This document shows positions 1-9,954 of a stretch of DNA of 64,000 nt, one piece after another (the first letter of the stretch is position 1; each line of letters opens with the position of its first letter). Position numbers and translations under genes: made by a program. Origin of the DNA: Bacteroidaceae bacterium. Its GTDB lineage: Bacteria > Bacteroidota > Bacteroidia > Bacteroidales > Bacteroidaceae. Below the pieces are notes generated by a model. It was not told the origin of the DNA. It worked only from the letters and a program-made list of their open reading frames with translations, and searched no databases. The stretch is taken from positions 1 to 64,000 of the forward strand of contig JAEEGS010000041.1 of NCBI GenBank assembly GCA_016280445.1. Reading direction: 5' to 3'.

Positions 1-1
1 C

Positions 2-490
2 CTCCACATCCTGACCAAGGAGGAGGCTGTCGAGCTGAACGACAAGATGAGATACATGAGGGAATATTTCGGAAGCCACTACACGGATGCCTACGTGAAG
101 GACACCACAGAGGTTTACTTCTACTACGACTTCCTCAGCGAAAATTACGTTCCAGCTGTCAATGAATTTTACAATTCCTGTCCCGACCGCTATGCCTTCG
201 ACATTCCTGAGGGCTACAATCGCATGGTTCACGTTTACACCCCTGTCGCCACCTGCAAGACATGGCAGGAAGGAGTGAAAGTCATACCCACCAATGGAGA
301 GGAGAGATTCGACACCGTCTATATCAGCGTCAAGACGCTCAAGGAACACGAGCAAGTGATGGACACCCCCATTCTCCTCCCCTGCTCCTCCGACAGCACC
401 CTCTACTACGCCACCCATTTCTATATCTGCGACAATCGGAAAGGGGAATACCGTATAGACGTCACGGGGTTCGTCCTACAAAAGAAATAA
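2..490 (+). CDS. Hypothetical protein, C-terminal part
   Basis: The reading frame is open from base 2 to the TAA at 488-490, so the gene begins before the window and only about 162 C-terminal residues are seen. An ATG at 47 lies inside this frame but is probably internal. The visible part is soluble, rich in Tyr, Asp and Glu, with no membrane segment, and I recognise no motif. It ends 18 bp before pyrF on the same strand, so the two may be cotranscribed. Function unknown. Confidence 0.6.
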   Translation, partial: LHILTKEEAVELNDKMRYMREYFGSHYTDAYVKDTTEVYFYYDFLSENYVPAVNEFYNSCPDRYAFDIPEGYNRMVHVYTPVATCKTWQEGVKVIPTNGEERFDTVYISVKTLKEHEQVMDTPILLPCSSDSTLYYATHFYICDNRKGEYRIDVTGFVLQKK

Positions 491-508
491 CTAAAACATC
501 AAGAATAT

Positions 509-1321
509 ATGACTCGTCAAGAACTTATCCATCAGATTTTCACGAAGAAGACCTTCCTCTGCGTGGGTCTCGATACCGACATCAAGAAGATTCCTGAGCA
601 CTTGCTGCAGGAGGAAGACCCCATCTTCGCCTTCAACCAGGCAATCATCGACGCCACAGCCCCCTACTGCGTGGCTTACAAGCCCAACCTCGCCTTCTAT
701 GAGAGCATGGGCGTGAAGGGCTGGATCTCGTTCGAGAAGACCATTTCCTACCTCAACGAGAACTATCCCGACCACTTCATCATCGCAGATGCCAAGCGTG
801 GCGACATCGGCAACACCAGCGCGATGTATGCCCGCACATTCTTCGAAGAAATCAACCTCGACGCACTCACCGTTGCACCTTACATGGGTGAGGACAGCGT
901 CACTCCTTTCCTCCAATATCCAGGCAAGTGGGTGATTCTCTTGGCACTCACCTCCAACAAGGGCAGCCACGATTTCCAACTCACCACCGACCAGAACGGT
1001 GAACGCCTTTTTGAGAAAGTCTTGAGAAAGAGCCAAGAATGGGGCAATGCCGACAACATGATGTATGTGGTGGGTGCCACACAGGGGCAGATGTTTGAGG
1101 ACATCCGCAAAGTTGCTCCCGACCACTTCTTGCTCGTTCCTGGCATCGGAGCACAAGGTGGCAGTCTTGAAGAAGTCTGCAAATACGGCATGACCAAGGA
1201 TTGCGGCCTCATCGTCAATTCTTCACGTGCCATCATCTATGCCGACAAGACCGAGAAGTTTGCAGAAGTGGCAGCACAGGAAGCCAAGAAAGTAGCAGAA
1301 CAGATGGCAGCTCTCCTCTGA
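509..1321 (+). CDS. pyrF: Orotidine 5'-phosphate decarboxylase
   Basis: This enzyme decarboxylates OMP to UMP, the last step of de novo pyrimidine synthesis, in the cytoplasm. The 270-residue length fits the longer PyrF subfamily rather than the roughly 240-residue E. coli form. The N-terminal FLCVGLDTD strand and the active-site [10 protein letters not shown] segment (about residues 92-101, carrying the catalytic Asp/Lys array) are clear, as is a C-terminal VNSSRAI stretch near the phosphate-binding site. The ATG at 509 starts this conserved N-terminus. The stop is 1 bp before the next gene, so translation of the two is probably coupled. Confidence 0.96.
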   Translation: MTRQELIHQIFTKKTFLCVGLDTDIKKIPEHLLQEEDPIFAFNQAIIDATAPYCVAYKPNLAFYESMGVKGWISFEKTISYLNENYPDHFIIADAKRGDIGNTSAMYARTFFEEINLDALTVAPYMGEDSVTPFLQYPGKWVILLALTSNKGSHDFQLTTDQNGERLFEKVLRKSQEWGNADNMMYVVGATQGQMFEDIRKVAPDHFLLVPGIGAQGGSLEEVCKYGMTKDCGLIVNSSRAIIYADKTEKFAEVAAQEAKKVAEQMAALL

Positions 1322-1322
1322 T

Positions 1323-2540
1323 ATGCAAAGCGCTAAAATCATCAACGACCCCGTCTTCGGCTTTATCCGTGTGCCACGCGGCTTGTTGCTCGACATCGTG
1401 CGCCACCCAGCCTTCTACCGCCTCAGTCGCATCAAGCAGTTGGGTGGTGCCAACATTGTCTATCCAGGAGCGCAGCACACCCGTTTTCAGCACTCTCTCG
1501 GTGCATTTCACCTGATGGGCAAGGCGATTCAGTCGCTTCAACTGAAAGGTCACTTCATCTTCGACAGCGAAGCCGAAGCCGTGCAGGCAGCCATCCTCTT
1601 GCACGACATCGGGCACGGGCCTTTCAGCCATGTGTTGGAACACACGCTCATCAGCGGTGTCAGCCATGAGGATATCTCCCTGATGGTGATGGAACAGATG
1701 AATGAAGAATTACGCGGACAACTTACCCTTGCCATCAAGATTTTCAAGGACGAATACCCCAAACACTTCCTCCATCAACTCATCTCCTCACAACTCGACA
1801 TGGACAGGCTCGACTACCTCAAGCGCGACGCCTTCTTCACCGGAGTGAACGAAGCCAACATCGGCTCTTCACGCATCATCGACATGCTGGATATGGCGGA
1901 TGACCAGTTGGTGGTTGACAAGAAGGGCATCTACTCCATCGAAAACTACCTCGTCAGCCGTCGCCTCATGTACTGGCAAGTCTATCTGCACAAGACTTCC
2001 GTAGCGGCCGAGCACGTGATGATTAACGCCCTGCTGCGTGCGAAGCAGTTGGCACGCCAAGGTACAGAACTCTTTGCTTCCCCAGCTCTTCGTTTCTTCC
2101 TCTATCATGACATCGACCGGAAGGAATTTGTAGGTAATCCCGACTGCTTACATCATTATCTGACCTTGGATGACAATGACATCTGGTCAGCCATGAAGGT
2201 ATGGTGCGAACACTCCGACCCTATCCTATCTTTACTCAGTCGCGACTTTATCAATCGCAACATCTTCAAGATAGAAATCAGCGACCAACCTGTCAGCGAT
2301 GAACACAAACAAGAGAAACTTCAGGAGTTGTCTCAGCGCCACAGTATTTCCATTGATGACGCTAACTATCTCATCGCCAGCATTGAAGTGGGTAAAGACA
2401 TGTACAGCCTCGATGACGACCAGATAGAAATCCGCTTCAACGATGGAACCACACGCGACATCACAGAAGCAAGCGACATGCTCAGCACATCGCTCGCCTC
2501 CAAGAAAGTGAGGAAACATTACTTCTGTTATCAACGATAA
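1323..2540 (+). CDS. HD-domain phosphohydrolase (COG1078/SAMHD1-like)
   Basis: The product is a 405-residue HD-superfamily metal-dependent phosphohydrolase. The N-terminal half carries QHTRFQHSLG (first metal-binding His) and the HDIGHGPFSH signature with the paired His-Asp, followed by a further conserved Asp in SQLDMDRLDYL. This order is typical of the COG1078 proteins related to dGTPases and SAMHD1. Members hydrolyse dNTPs or other phosphate esters, but the substrate cannot be read from sequence. The start codon lies 1 bp after the pyrF stop, suggesting an operon and perhaps a link to nucleotide metabolism. No signal peptide or membrane segment. Confidence 0.9.
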   Translation: MQSAKIINDPVFGFIRVPRGLLLDIVRHPAFYRLSRIKQLGGANIVYPGAQHTRFQHSLGAFHLMGKAIQSLQLKGHFIFDSEAEAVQAAILLHDIGHGPFSHVLEHTLISGVSHEDISLMVMEQMNEELRGQLTLAIKIFKDEYPKHFLHQLISSQLDMDRLDYLKRDAFFTGVNEANIGSSRIIDMLDMADDQLVVDKKGIYSIENYLVSRRLMYWQVYLHKTSVAAEHVMINALLRAKQLARQGTELFASPALRFFLYHDIDRKEFVGNPDCLHHYLTLDDNDIWSAMKVWCEHSDPILSLLSRDFINRNIFKIEISDQPVSDEHKQEKLQELSQRHSISIDDANYLIASIEVGKDMYSLDDDQIEIRFNDGTTRDITEASDMLSTSLASKKVRKHYFCYQR

Positions 2541-2592
2541 AGCAAGAGGACATTTGCCCACACCCTCCGTTGTCTTAACTCTGTGGTCAAAT

Positions 2593-5418
2593 ATGAAAAA
2601 AATACAACCAAGACAAGCAGACCTCAAGGACTACATCAGCGTGCGTGGATGCAGGGTGAACAACCTGAAAAACATCGACGTGAAGATTCCGCACGACCAA
2701 TTTGTAGTGATAACGGGGGTGAGTGGCAGCGGCAAGTCATCGCTGGCATTCGACACGCTCTATGCTGAAGGGCAGCGGCGATACGTGGAGAGTTTGTCCA
2801 CGTATGCAAGGCAGTTTCTGGGGCGAATGAACAAACCTGACTGTGACTTCATCGAAGGCATCTCGCCAGCCATAGCCATCGAACAGAAAGTGAGCAGCCG
2901 AAATCCGCGTTCGACCGTCGGCACCAGCACTGAAATTTACGACTACCTCCGAATGCTGTACGCAAGAATCGGACGAACCTATTCACCCGTCAGCGGACAA
3001 GAGGTGAAGAAGAACACGACCGACGACATCATCCAGTGCATGCTCACCCACGAAGAAGGCACCAAGTTGATGGTGCTGACACCCTTAGTGGTGAGGAACG
3101 GGCGGACACTGCACGAACAGTTGGACATAAACTACAAGACAGGATATCAGCGTGTAGAGATAGACGGAGAAGTGGTGAAAATCACCGAGGCGATGCAGAA
3201 CCTCTCCCCGACTGCATCCCCGACAGAAAAGAAAATCTTCCTTGTCATTGACCGTTTGAAAGTGGCCAACGAGAAGGCAACCATCAACCGACTGGTGGAT
3301 TCGGCCAACACGGCTCTGTATGAAGGAGACGGGCATTGCATTTTGCACTTTGAAGATGGAGAAGAGCGGGAATTATCCCTCAAGTTTGAAGCCGACGGCA
3401 TGGAGTTTGAAGAGCCTACCGACCAGATGTTCTCGTTCAATTCTCCCGTAGGTGCCTGTCCCGAATGTGAGGGATACGGCAAGATTATCGGCATTGACGA
3501 AAGTTTGGTGATACCCGACCCTGAATTATCTGTGTATGATGGTGCCGTCGTTTGCTGGAAAGGTGAAAAGATGGGCGAATGGAAGAAAGAGTTTGTGCGA
3601 CGAGCGGAAAAGTACGAGGATTTCCCAGTCTTCACTCCGTACAGTCAACTGACTCAACGGCAGAAGGACGTGCTCTGGCATGGTGTGTACGAAGAGAACG
3701 AATGGGGCAACCGCTCCATCTGCATCGATGAGTTCTTCCGCATGTTGCAGGAAAATCAGTACAAGATTCAGTATCGTGTGATGCTAGCACGTTACAGAGG
3801 CAAAACCGTGTGCCCCACTTGTCGTGGTCGCCGACTGAAAAAGGAGGCAGAATACGTGAAGATTGGAGGCAAGAGCATCATCGACCTTTGCGAATTGTCC
3901 ATTGACGAACTGCACGAGTTCTTCCGCACCTTGAAAGTGACGGAGCATGAAGCCCAAATAGCGAAACGGCTCTTGGTGGAAATCAAAAGCCGTCTGAAAT
4001 TTCTTGTGGATGTCGGCTTGAGTTATCTCACCCTTTCACGACTCAGCAACTCCCTCTCAGGCGGAGAGAGCCAACGCATCAATCTGGCCACCAGCCTCGG
4101 TTCTTCATTGGTGGGCAGCATGTACATCCTCGACGAACCAAGCATCGGCCTTCACTCAAGAGACACACAGCGGCTCATACACGTGCTGCGTCAACTGCAG
4201 CAACTGGGAAACACCGTGATTGTTGTAGAGCATGACGAAGAAATCATGCGGGCGGCTGACTATCTTATCGACATTGGCCCCGATGCAGGACGATTGGGAG
4301 GAAACATCATGTTTGCGGGAAGCCCTCGAACTCCCCAAGGAGGAACGTCCCACACCCTCGACTATCTCACGGGAAAAGAACAGATAGCCATACCCGACAC
4401 CCGCCGGCCGTGGAACAACTACATCCTCGTCAAGAATGCTCGTGCCAACAACCTGAAAGGCGTCGACGTGAAGTTTCCACTGAACGTGATGACCTGCGTG
4501 ACGGGCGTGTCGGGCAGTGGCAAGTCGTCGTTGGTGAGAGACATCCTTTATCCTGCCATGAAGCGTTATCTGAGTGAAAGCGCCGAGAAACCAAGCCTCT
4601 TCTCCGGGCTGGAGGGCGACATGAACATGATCAAGCATGTGGACTTCGTCAACCAGAACCCCATCGGCACCTCTTCACGTTCCAACCCTGTGACCTACAT
4701 CGGTGCGTGGGACGAGATTCGCAAACTTCTTGCCTCCCAGCAGTTGTCCAAGCAAATGGGTTACACTCCTGCCTACTTCTCCTTCAATGCCGAAGGCGGC
4801 CGCTGCGAAGAGTGCAAAGGTGAGGGAACCGTCACCGTGGAGATGCAATTCATGAACGACCTCGTGCTGGAGTGCGAGACCTGCCACGGCAAACGCTTTA
4901 AGAGCGACATTCTGGAAGTGAGGTTTCAGGGCAAGAATGCTTACGACATCATGGAGATGACTATCAACCAGGCCATTGAGTTCTTCACAGAACATGGACA
5001 GAAGAAGATTGTGGAGAAGATGAAGCCCCTCCAAGATGTGGGATTAGGATACATCAAATTGGGGCAGACGTCATCCACCCTCTCTGGCGGTGAGAATCAA
5101 CGCATCAAATTGGCCTCCTACCTCAGCCAGGAGCGTTCCGCACCCACCTTGTTCATCTTCGACGAGCCAACCACGGGTCTTCATTTCCACGATATCCGCA
5201 AGTTGCTCAATGCCTTCAACGCCCTTATAGCCCGAGGGCACACCATCCTCATCATCGAGCATAACATGGACATCATCAAATGTGCCGACCACATCATCGA
5301 CTTGGGGCCCGAAGGAGGACAAGCAGGCGGCAACGTGGTGGTGACAGGCACTCCCGAGGTGGTGGCGAAGTGCGCTTACAGTTATACAGGACAATTTTTA
5401 CAAGAAAAAATGTTATAA
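2593..5418 (+). CDS. uvrA: Excinuclease ABC subunit A
   Basis: UvrA is the damage-recognition ATPase of nucleotide excision repair. The protein has two ABC modules. Module 1 has Walker A GVSGSGKSS (residues 42-50) and the family motif GQRRYVESLSTYARQFLG; module 2 repeats Walker A GVSGSGKSSLV. Zinc-finger cysteines are present in CPECEGYG, CPTCRGR, CEECKGEG and CETCHGKRF. ABC signatures LSGGESQR and LSGGENQR and both DEP Walker B motifs are intact. A segment at the UvrB-binding position is present, arguing against the short UvrA2 type, although Bacteroidetes often carry paralogues. I chose the ATG at 2593 (941 residues); an in-frame ATG at 2554 would add 13 non-conserved residues. Confidence 0.93.
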   Translation: MKKIQPRQADLKDYISVRGCRVNNLKNIDVKIPHDQFVVITGVSGSGKSSLAFDTLYAEGQRRYVESLSTYARQFLGRMNKPDCDFIEGISPAIAIEQKVSSRNPRSTVGTSTEIYDYLRMLYARIGRTYSPVSGQEVKKNTTDDIIQCMLTHEEGTKLMVLTPLVVRNGRTLHEQLDINYKTGYQRVEIDGEVVKITEAMQNLSPTASPTEKKIFLVIDRLKVANEKATINRLVDSANTALYEGDGHCILHFEDGEERELSLKFEADGMEFEEPTDQMFSFNSPVGACPECEGYGKIIGIDESLVIPDPELSVYDGAVVCWKGEKMGEWKKEFVRRAEKYEDFPVFTPYSQLTQRQKDVLWHGVYEENEWGNRSICIDEFFRMLQENQYKIQYRVMLARYRGKTVCPTCRGRRLKKEAEYVKIGGKSIIDLCELSIDELHEFFRTLKVTEHEAQIAKRLLVEIKSRLKFLVDVGLSYLTLSRLSNSLSGGESQRINLATSLGSSLVGSMYILDEPSIGLHSRDTQRLIHVLRQLQQLGNTVIVVEHDEEIMRAADYLIDIGPDAGRLGGNIMFAGSPRTPQGGTSHTLDYLTGKEQIAIPDTRRPWNNYILVKNARANNLKGVDVKFPLNVMTCVTGVSGSGKSSLVRDILYPAMKRYLSESAEKPSLFSGLEGDMNMIKHVDFVNQNPIGTSSRSNPVTYIGAWDEIRKLLASQQLSKQMGYTPAYFSFNAEGGRCEECKGEGTVTVEMQFMNDLVLECETCHGKRFKSDILEVRFQGKNAYDIMEMTINQAIEFFTEHGQKKIVEKMKPLQDVGLGYIKLGQTSSTLSGGENQRIKLASYLSQERSAPTLFIFDEPTTGLHFHDIRKLLNAFNALIARGHTILIIEHNMDIIKCADHIIDLGPEGGQAGGNVVVTGTPEVVAKCAYSYTGQFLQEKML

Positions 5419-5423
5419 TTTAT

Positions 5424-5472
5424 AATAATGTGGAAGAAAAATGCTCAAGTTTTTCTTCCACATTATTTTTTT
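5424..5472 (+). terminator. Intrinsic terminator after uvrA
   Basis: A perfect 18-bp inverted repeat, 5424-5441 pairing with 5450-5467, encloses an 8-base loop and runs into seven T residues. It closes the forward operon ending in uvrA. The following -7 promoter box begins only a few bases later. Confidence 0.9.
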
Positions 5473-5475
5473 ACT

Positions 5476-5483
5476 TACCTTTG
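5476..5483 (+). promoter_or_regulatory. Bacteroidetes -7 box for the M64 peptidase gene
   Basis: TACCTTTG matches the Bacteroidetes TAnnTTTG consensus and sits 28 bp before the ATG at 5512, immediately after the uvrA terminator. The -33 position falls inside the terminator hairpin and has no clear TTTG, only a TTTTTC run. Confidence 0.65.
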
Positions 5484-5511
5484 CAACCAAACTATACCTG
5501 ACAACTAACTC

Positions 5512-6945
5512 ATGCAAAGAAACCTATTGACACTGCTAACCTTCTGTTGTTTGCTGACAACACAGGCACAGACGTTTGATGACTACTTTGAGGATGCCAC
5601 CTTGCGCCTCGACTATGTATTTGCTGGCAACACAAAGGAGCAGCACATCTATCTACAGGAACTGAAGAAACAAGACAAATGGGCTGGCCGCAAAAGCCGC
5701 CTTGCCGAGAAATTTCTGAACGGCAACGGCCAACTGACCGTCAGAGACCACGAGACCCAGCAAGTCATCTACGTATGGACATTCTCCACCCTCTTTCAGG
5801 AGTGGCTTCAATACGACGAGGCCAAGAAGGTGGACAAAGCCTTCGAGACATCCTACAATGTGCCTTTCCCCAAGAAGCCCATTGACGTAACCGTCACACT
5901 GACCAACAACCATCAAGTGGTGACCACCCAGATGACACACACCGTTGACCCGAAAGACATCCTCATCCGCAAGATTGGAGCCAATGGCATCCCCTTTCAT
6001 TACGTGTGGAAAGGGCAACAGACTATGGACAACAAACAACGCACCGACAACCGTGAACCCCGTAGCGGCAAAGGCCGCGACTTCGTGCCCAGTGTGTACG
6101 ACCCCTTCACCGGAGTGGACATCACCAATTGCATCGACCTCGCCATCGTGGCCGAAGGCTACACCGAGGCAGAAATGGGCAAGTTCTACCACGACTGCGA
6201 AAGAGCCGTTGACGCTCTCTTCGCTTGGGAACCGTTCAAGTCATTGCAAAACCGCTTCAATGTTGTGGCAGTAGCCGCACCATCCATGCAGTCGGGACCG
6301 ACAGTGCCCCACGATGGTGTATGGAACAACAGCCCTGCCGGAAGTCATTATGACACATTCTACACCGACCGCTACCTCATGTCGCAAGACATGCACAAGA
6401 TATACGACCTGCTTTCAGGTGTACCTTTCGAGCACATCATGGTGTTGGTCAACAGCGACACCTATGGCGGCGGAGGCATCTACAACCAGGTGACCTTCTC
6501 CACCAGCGACCACCCCACCTTCAAGGAAGTCTTTGTGCATGAGTTTGGCCATAGTTATGCAGGCCTTGCAGACGAGTATGCCTACGATGACATGGACTCA
6601 GAGTGGTATCCTGCCGACACAGAGCCATGGGAACCCAACATCACCACCTTGAAAGACTTCGATTCGAAGTGGGCAGACCTGATGCCGAAGAAACAACCCA
6701 TCCCCACTCCACTCGACCCCAAGGTGCCTGACTACAAAGAAATCGACAAGACGGACGCTAAGGCTATGGCGGCACTCAACCGCTGCACACAAGTGGTTGG
6801 TGTGTTCGAAGGAGCAGGATATCAGAGCAAGGGGTGCTATCGTCCCGCCCAAGAATGCCGCATGAAAATCAACGAAGTGGAAGACTTCTGTCCAGTGTGC
6901 ACCCGTGCCATTCAACGAATCACCGACTTCTACACGGCAAAATAA
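5512..6945 (+). CDS. Secreted M64 (IgA-type) zinc metallopeptidase
   Basis: A 477-residue exported peptidase of family M64, named after a Clostridium IgA protease. Residues 1-20 form a signal peptide ending TQAQ. An N-terminal β-rich region (about 22-165) resembles the M64 N-terminal domain. The catalytic domain begins near NCIDLAIVAEGYT (207-218) and carries the zinc motif HEFGHSYAGLADEY (343-356), with His343, Glu344 and His347. A Cys-containing C-terminus (CRMKINEVEDFCPVC) follows, as in the family. Substrate specificity for IgA cannot be inferred. The gene has its own -7 box and is followed 48 bp later by a secreted glycosidase gene, so both may be cotranscribed. Confidence 0.9.
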   Translation: MQRNLLTLLTFCCLLTTQAQTFDDYFEDATLRLDYVFAGNTKEQHIYLQELKKQDKWAGRKSRLAEKFLNGNGQLTVRDHETQQVIYVWTFSTLFQEWLQYDEAKKVDKAFETSYNVPFPKKPIDVTVTLTNNHQVVTTQMTHTVDPKDILIRKIGANGIPFHYVWKGQQTMDNKQRTDNREPRSGKGRDFVPSVYDPFTGVDITNCIDLAIVAEGYTEAEMGKFYHDCERAVDALFAWEPFKSLQNRFNVVAVAAPSMQSGPTVPHDGVWNNSPAGSHYDTFYTDRYLMSQDMHKIYDLLSGVPFEHIMVLVNSDTYGGGGIYNQVTFSTSDHPTFKEVFVHEFGHSYAGLADEYAYDDMDSEWYPADTEPWEPNITTLKDFDSKWADLMPKKQPIPTPLDPKVPDYKEIDKTDAKAMAALNRCTQVVGVFEGAGYQSKGCYRPAQECRMKINEVEDFCPVCTRAIQRITDFYTAK

Positions 6946-6993
6946 TCAGATCATTCCATACAACAGATAACAAAAACTAAAAACCTACATATT

Positions 6994-9879
6994 ATGAAAC
7001 TAAGACAACTCACTTTCGCACTACTCGCAGCCTTCGGGCTTGCAGCCAGTGCAGCCAATGAGAAAACAACGGTCTCACAAGTGACAGATGCCGTAGAACT
7101 CACCACCGATGTGGATTACATCGTGACAGGTAACGAGCCTTTCGTCACATCAGGCAGCGTAAACATCGTGAACAAGGAGCATGCCGTGCTCATCATCTCC
7201 AGCATCAAGCCGAGCAAGGTGCTGAGCAACTGGATGAAGTTCATATTCATCGATGGCGAGCCTGCAAAGGACGGAACGAACTGCCAGGTGAAAATGTACG
7301 ACAGAGGTACCATCATCTTCCCATACGCCAGCAACATTCAACCTTTGACTTGCTACACCGAGCAGAACTACGAGGGTGAATCGTGCAGCAACTATAGCGA
7401 GGGAAGCAACGGCGGTTATATGAAAACCCTGTCCACCTCTTTGCTCAACAACAAAATTCGTTCCTTCAAGCTGAAGCGTGGTTATATGGTCACCTTCGCC
7501 ATCGGTACTGGCGGTTGGGGATACAGCCGTTGCTTCATCGCCGACCAGGAAGATCTTGAGGTGGCCACTTTGCCCACTATTCTTGACCAACGAATCTCTT
7601 CTTATCGCATCTTTAAGTGGCAAAATGCCCACAAGGCAAGTTTGGCTAACGATACAGGATATAATATCACCCAAGCCCTCAACGTTACCAGTTGCTATTC
7701 TTTTGGCCTTGGAGAAAATCGCTACCCTGACACTGAGTGTGTACCTCACCACATCTATGAGAACTGGCCATCTCCTACCGAGTGCGGCAACGTAACCTAC
7801 TCGTGTCACCTGAAGACCAACAACGAGCCTGGTAACTCAGCCGACCCTTCTCCACAGGATGTGGCCACCGTGCTGGCCAACTGGCAAAACCTGATGCGCA
7901 CAGGTATGCGTCTCTGTTCAGAATCTTCACATGACGGCAGTTGGGCACACCTGCGTGCTTTCATCGACTCTATCGATGCACGTGGTTGGCGATGCGACAT
8001 CCTCGACCTTCACTGCTACTGGGGAGCCGGTTCCTTCGGCGATTTCTCGAACTACTACAATAATTACGGTGGCCGTCCTATCTGGATATCCGAATGGGTT
8101 TGGGGTGCCAGCTGGAACGCAAGCAACTGGAGTAGCGGCGGTATCTTCGCTCAAGCACCAGATGGAGCAGGGAGTTACAGCACAGCCAACCAACAAACCT
8201 GCTTAAATGGCACTAAGCCCATCCTTGAAAAGCTTAATGCCAGCAAATATGTAGAACGCTACTACTATTGGAACAGCGAAAACCTCGCTTCCAAGATTTA
8301 CTACAACGGCGGGCTTTCCCTCTTAGGTCAATACTATGCCAACATGAACGATGGCATGGGCTACGACGCTTCTATCCAAAAGATTCCTACTGCCACGCGT
8401 CTGGAAGGTCTGTCGGAACTCACCAGCGAATACAAGAGTGCAGCAAAAACCGTGAAACTAACATGGTCAGACCCCAACGGCGATTTGTCGGAGGCCATCA
8501 CCGTGCAGCGCGCATTGCTGCCTATCACCAAGGATGGAGACTATAAAGACATTGCCACCATCACTCCTCAAGATAAGAATTCTGCCGCTGGCCCCACCTA
8601 TACTTACACGGATGAAATCGAGGAGCCTGGAGCATACAGTTACCGCATCAAGGTCGTTACATACAACAAAAAGAAGCTCCTCTCTTCCACCGTCAATGTC
8701 AATGTCGACCCCGCTCAGGGATTTTCTGGATTCCAGTACGGCAAACTGATGATTAACAACACGAACGAAAACAAAATCAAGTACACAGAACTCTTCCCCG
8801 AAGGAACGATTTTCCATGCATTCATAGGCCCCATGTCGAACAGCAACTCCAGTTTCTATGCTGGAAACAACGTGACAGCCCCAATATCAGACAGGGAGAA
8901 ACTCACCTATCAGCCACTACAATGGAAAAGCAACAATGCAACGGTCACAGACAACATGGAAGTGCCTTTCCTCGTGCTCAATGCAGGCGACTACCATTTT
9001 GATGATTTGTACTGCGAGGTGGATAGTGTGAAAGCGAAGAGAAACAGCGGAACAAACACTTTCACCGACCCCACCGAAGTGACATTCCACAACCCATTCC
9101 CTGAAGGTGTTACTCCAATCGTGCTGACAGAAATCTTCAGCCCCAATTTCAAGACCAAGACATCTCTGTGCACCCGAGTGTACGATGTAACCAACACTGG
9201 TTTCAAGTTTATCATCTACTCTGAAGAAGGAACGAGCCAGAAGATCACCATGCAACAGAACGTCAGTTACCTTGCCATCGCACCTGGTATCGGAACCGTG
9301 GACAGCGAGAATGGCATCATCATTGCCGCCGGACATAGCAACACCCAAGCCTATGGCAACAGCATCCGTGAAACAAAACTGCTCATCCCGGCTAACAACG
9401 GAAACGAATCAGAGACGGAACAACTGTACCTCCACAACCCAACCATCCTGTGCGGGCTGCAAACCAACAACTACCCATCGCTCTGCATGCTGCGTCGTGG
9501 GACTAATACAGAAGTGGTGGAAGACGGAACGACATGGCTGACAGGCATCAGAGTGAAACGCATCCTTGACCACGACCTCAGCACGAGCGTCACCAAGACC
9601 ACCGCGCTGGAAGATTACCGCGACAACTTGGGATGGGTGGCCATCTCTGTATACAAGGAGGGCGGCTCTGCACCAACAGCCATCAAGCAATTGAAGGGGG
9701 AAGAATCCAAAGGCCACTTGAAGCCACGTGTGGTGAACGGACGCATCTACGTCGATGGAGCATCCTCCTTCGAGGTGTATAGCATCGCTGGTGCAAAGCA
9801 AGCGCCTAACACCTCTTTGAAGCCTGGCATCTATGTAGTGAAGGCACATGGCCAGTCCTCTAAAGTCCTCGTGAAATAA
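6994..9879 (+). CDS. Secreted GH128-like glycoside hydrolase with T9SS sorting domain
   Basis: A 961-residue exported protein. A signal peptide covers residues 1-20 (LAASA/A). A β-rich N-terminal region (about 25-195) precedes a TIM-barrel catalytic core (about 200-455) resembling the 'glycosyl hydrolase catalytic core' family that includes GH128 endo-β-1,3-glucanases. TNNEPG (Glu278) and WISEWVWG (Glu367) fit the acid/base and nucleophile. A fibronectin-III-like segment (about 460-575) and further β-rich modules follow. The C-terminus (about 895-961, GIYVVK...KVLVK) is a type A T9SS sorting domain, implying export across the outer membrane. A β-glucan substrate is an inference from the family. 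A strong terminator follows at 9908. Confidence 0.82.
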   Translation: MKLRQLTFALLAAFGLAASAANEKTTVSQVTDAVELTTDVDYIVTGNEPFVTSGSVNIVNKEHAVLIISSIKPSKVLSNWMKFIFIDGEPAKDGTNCQVKMYDRGTIIFPYASNIQPLTCYTEQNYEGESCSNYSEGSNGGYMKTLSTSLLNNKIRSFKLKRGYMVTFAIGTGGWGYSRCFIADQEDLEVATLPTILDQRISSYRIFKWQNAHKASLANDTGYNITQALNVTSCYSFGLGENRYPDTECVPHHIYENWPSPTECGNVTYSCHLKTNNEPGNSADPSPQDVATVLANWQNLMRTGMRLCSESSHDGSWAHLRAFIDSIDARGWRCDILDLHCYWGAGSFGDFSNYYNNYGGRPIWISEWVWGASWNASNWSSGGIFAQAPDGAGSYSTANQQTCLNGTKPILEKLNASKYVERYYYWNSENLASKIYYNGGLSLLGQYYANMNDGMGYDASIQKIPTATRLEGLSELTSEYKSAAKTVKLTWSDPNGDLSEAITVQRALLPITKDGDYKDIATITPQDKNSAAGPTYTYTDEIEEPGAYSYRIKVVTYNKKKLLSSTVNVNVDPAQGFSGFQYGKLMINNTNENKIKYTELFPEGTIFHAFIGPMSNSNSSFYAGNNVTAPISDREKLTYQPLQWKSNNATVTDNMEVPFLVLNAGDYHFDDLYCEVDSVKAKRNSGTNTFTDPTEVTFHNPFPEGVTPIVLTEIFSPNFKTKTSLCTRVYDVTNTGFKFIIYSEEGTSQKITMQQNVSYLAIAPGIGTVDSENGIIIAAGHSNTQAYGNSIRETKLLIPANNGNESETEQLYLHNPTILCGLQTNNYPSLCMLRRGTNTEVVEDGTTWLTGIRVKRILDHDLSTSVTKTTALEDYRDNLGWVAISVYKEGGSAPTAIKQLKGEESKGHLKPRVVNGRIYVDGASSFEVYSIAGAKQAPNTSLKPGIYVVKAHGQSSKVLVK

Positions 9880-9907
9880 ATTGCTGGTAATCAGCTAGAA
9901 CAAACAC

Positions 9908-9954
9908 AAAAAGAGTGGTCACCCAGGCAGTACGCTTGGGCGGCCACTCTTTTT
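9908..9954 (+). terminator. Intrinsic terminator after the GH128-like gene
   Basis: AAAAAGAGTGG pairs with CCACTCTTTTT, extended inward by CCCA/TGGG, around a short loop. The flanking A and T runs make it usable from either strand. It closes the two-gene secreted-protein unit starting at 5512. Confidence 0.88.

Noticed and set aside
2541-2592. ATTTG sequence before uvrA as a promoter
   Set aside because: It reads GACATTTG, missing the TA of the -7 consensus, and the gap is too short for confidence.
5512-6945. Specific IgA protease activity
   Set aside because: Family M64 is named for an IgA protease, but most members have unknown substrates; only the metallopeptidase fold and zinc motif are supported.
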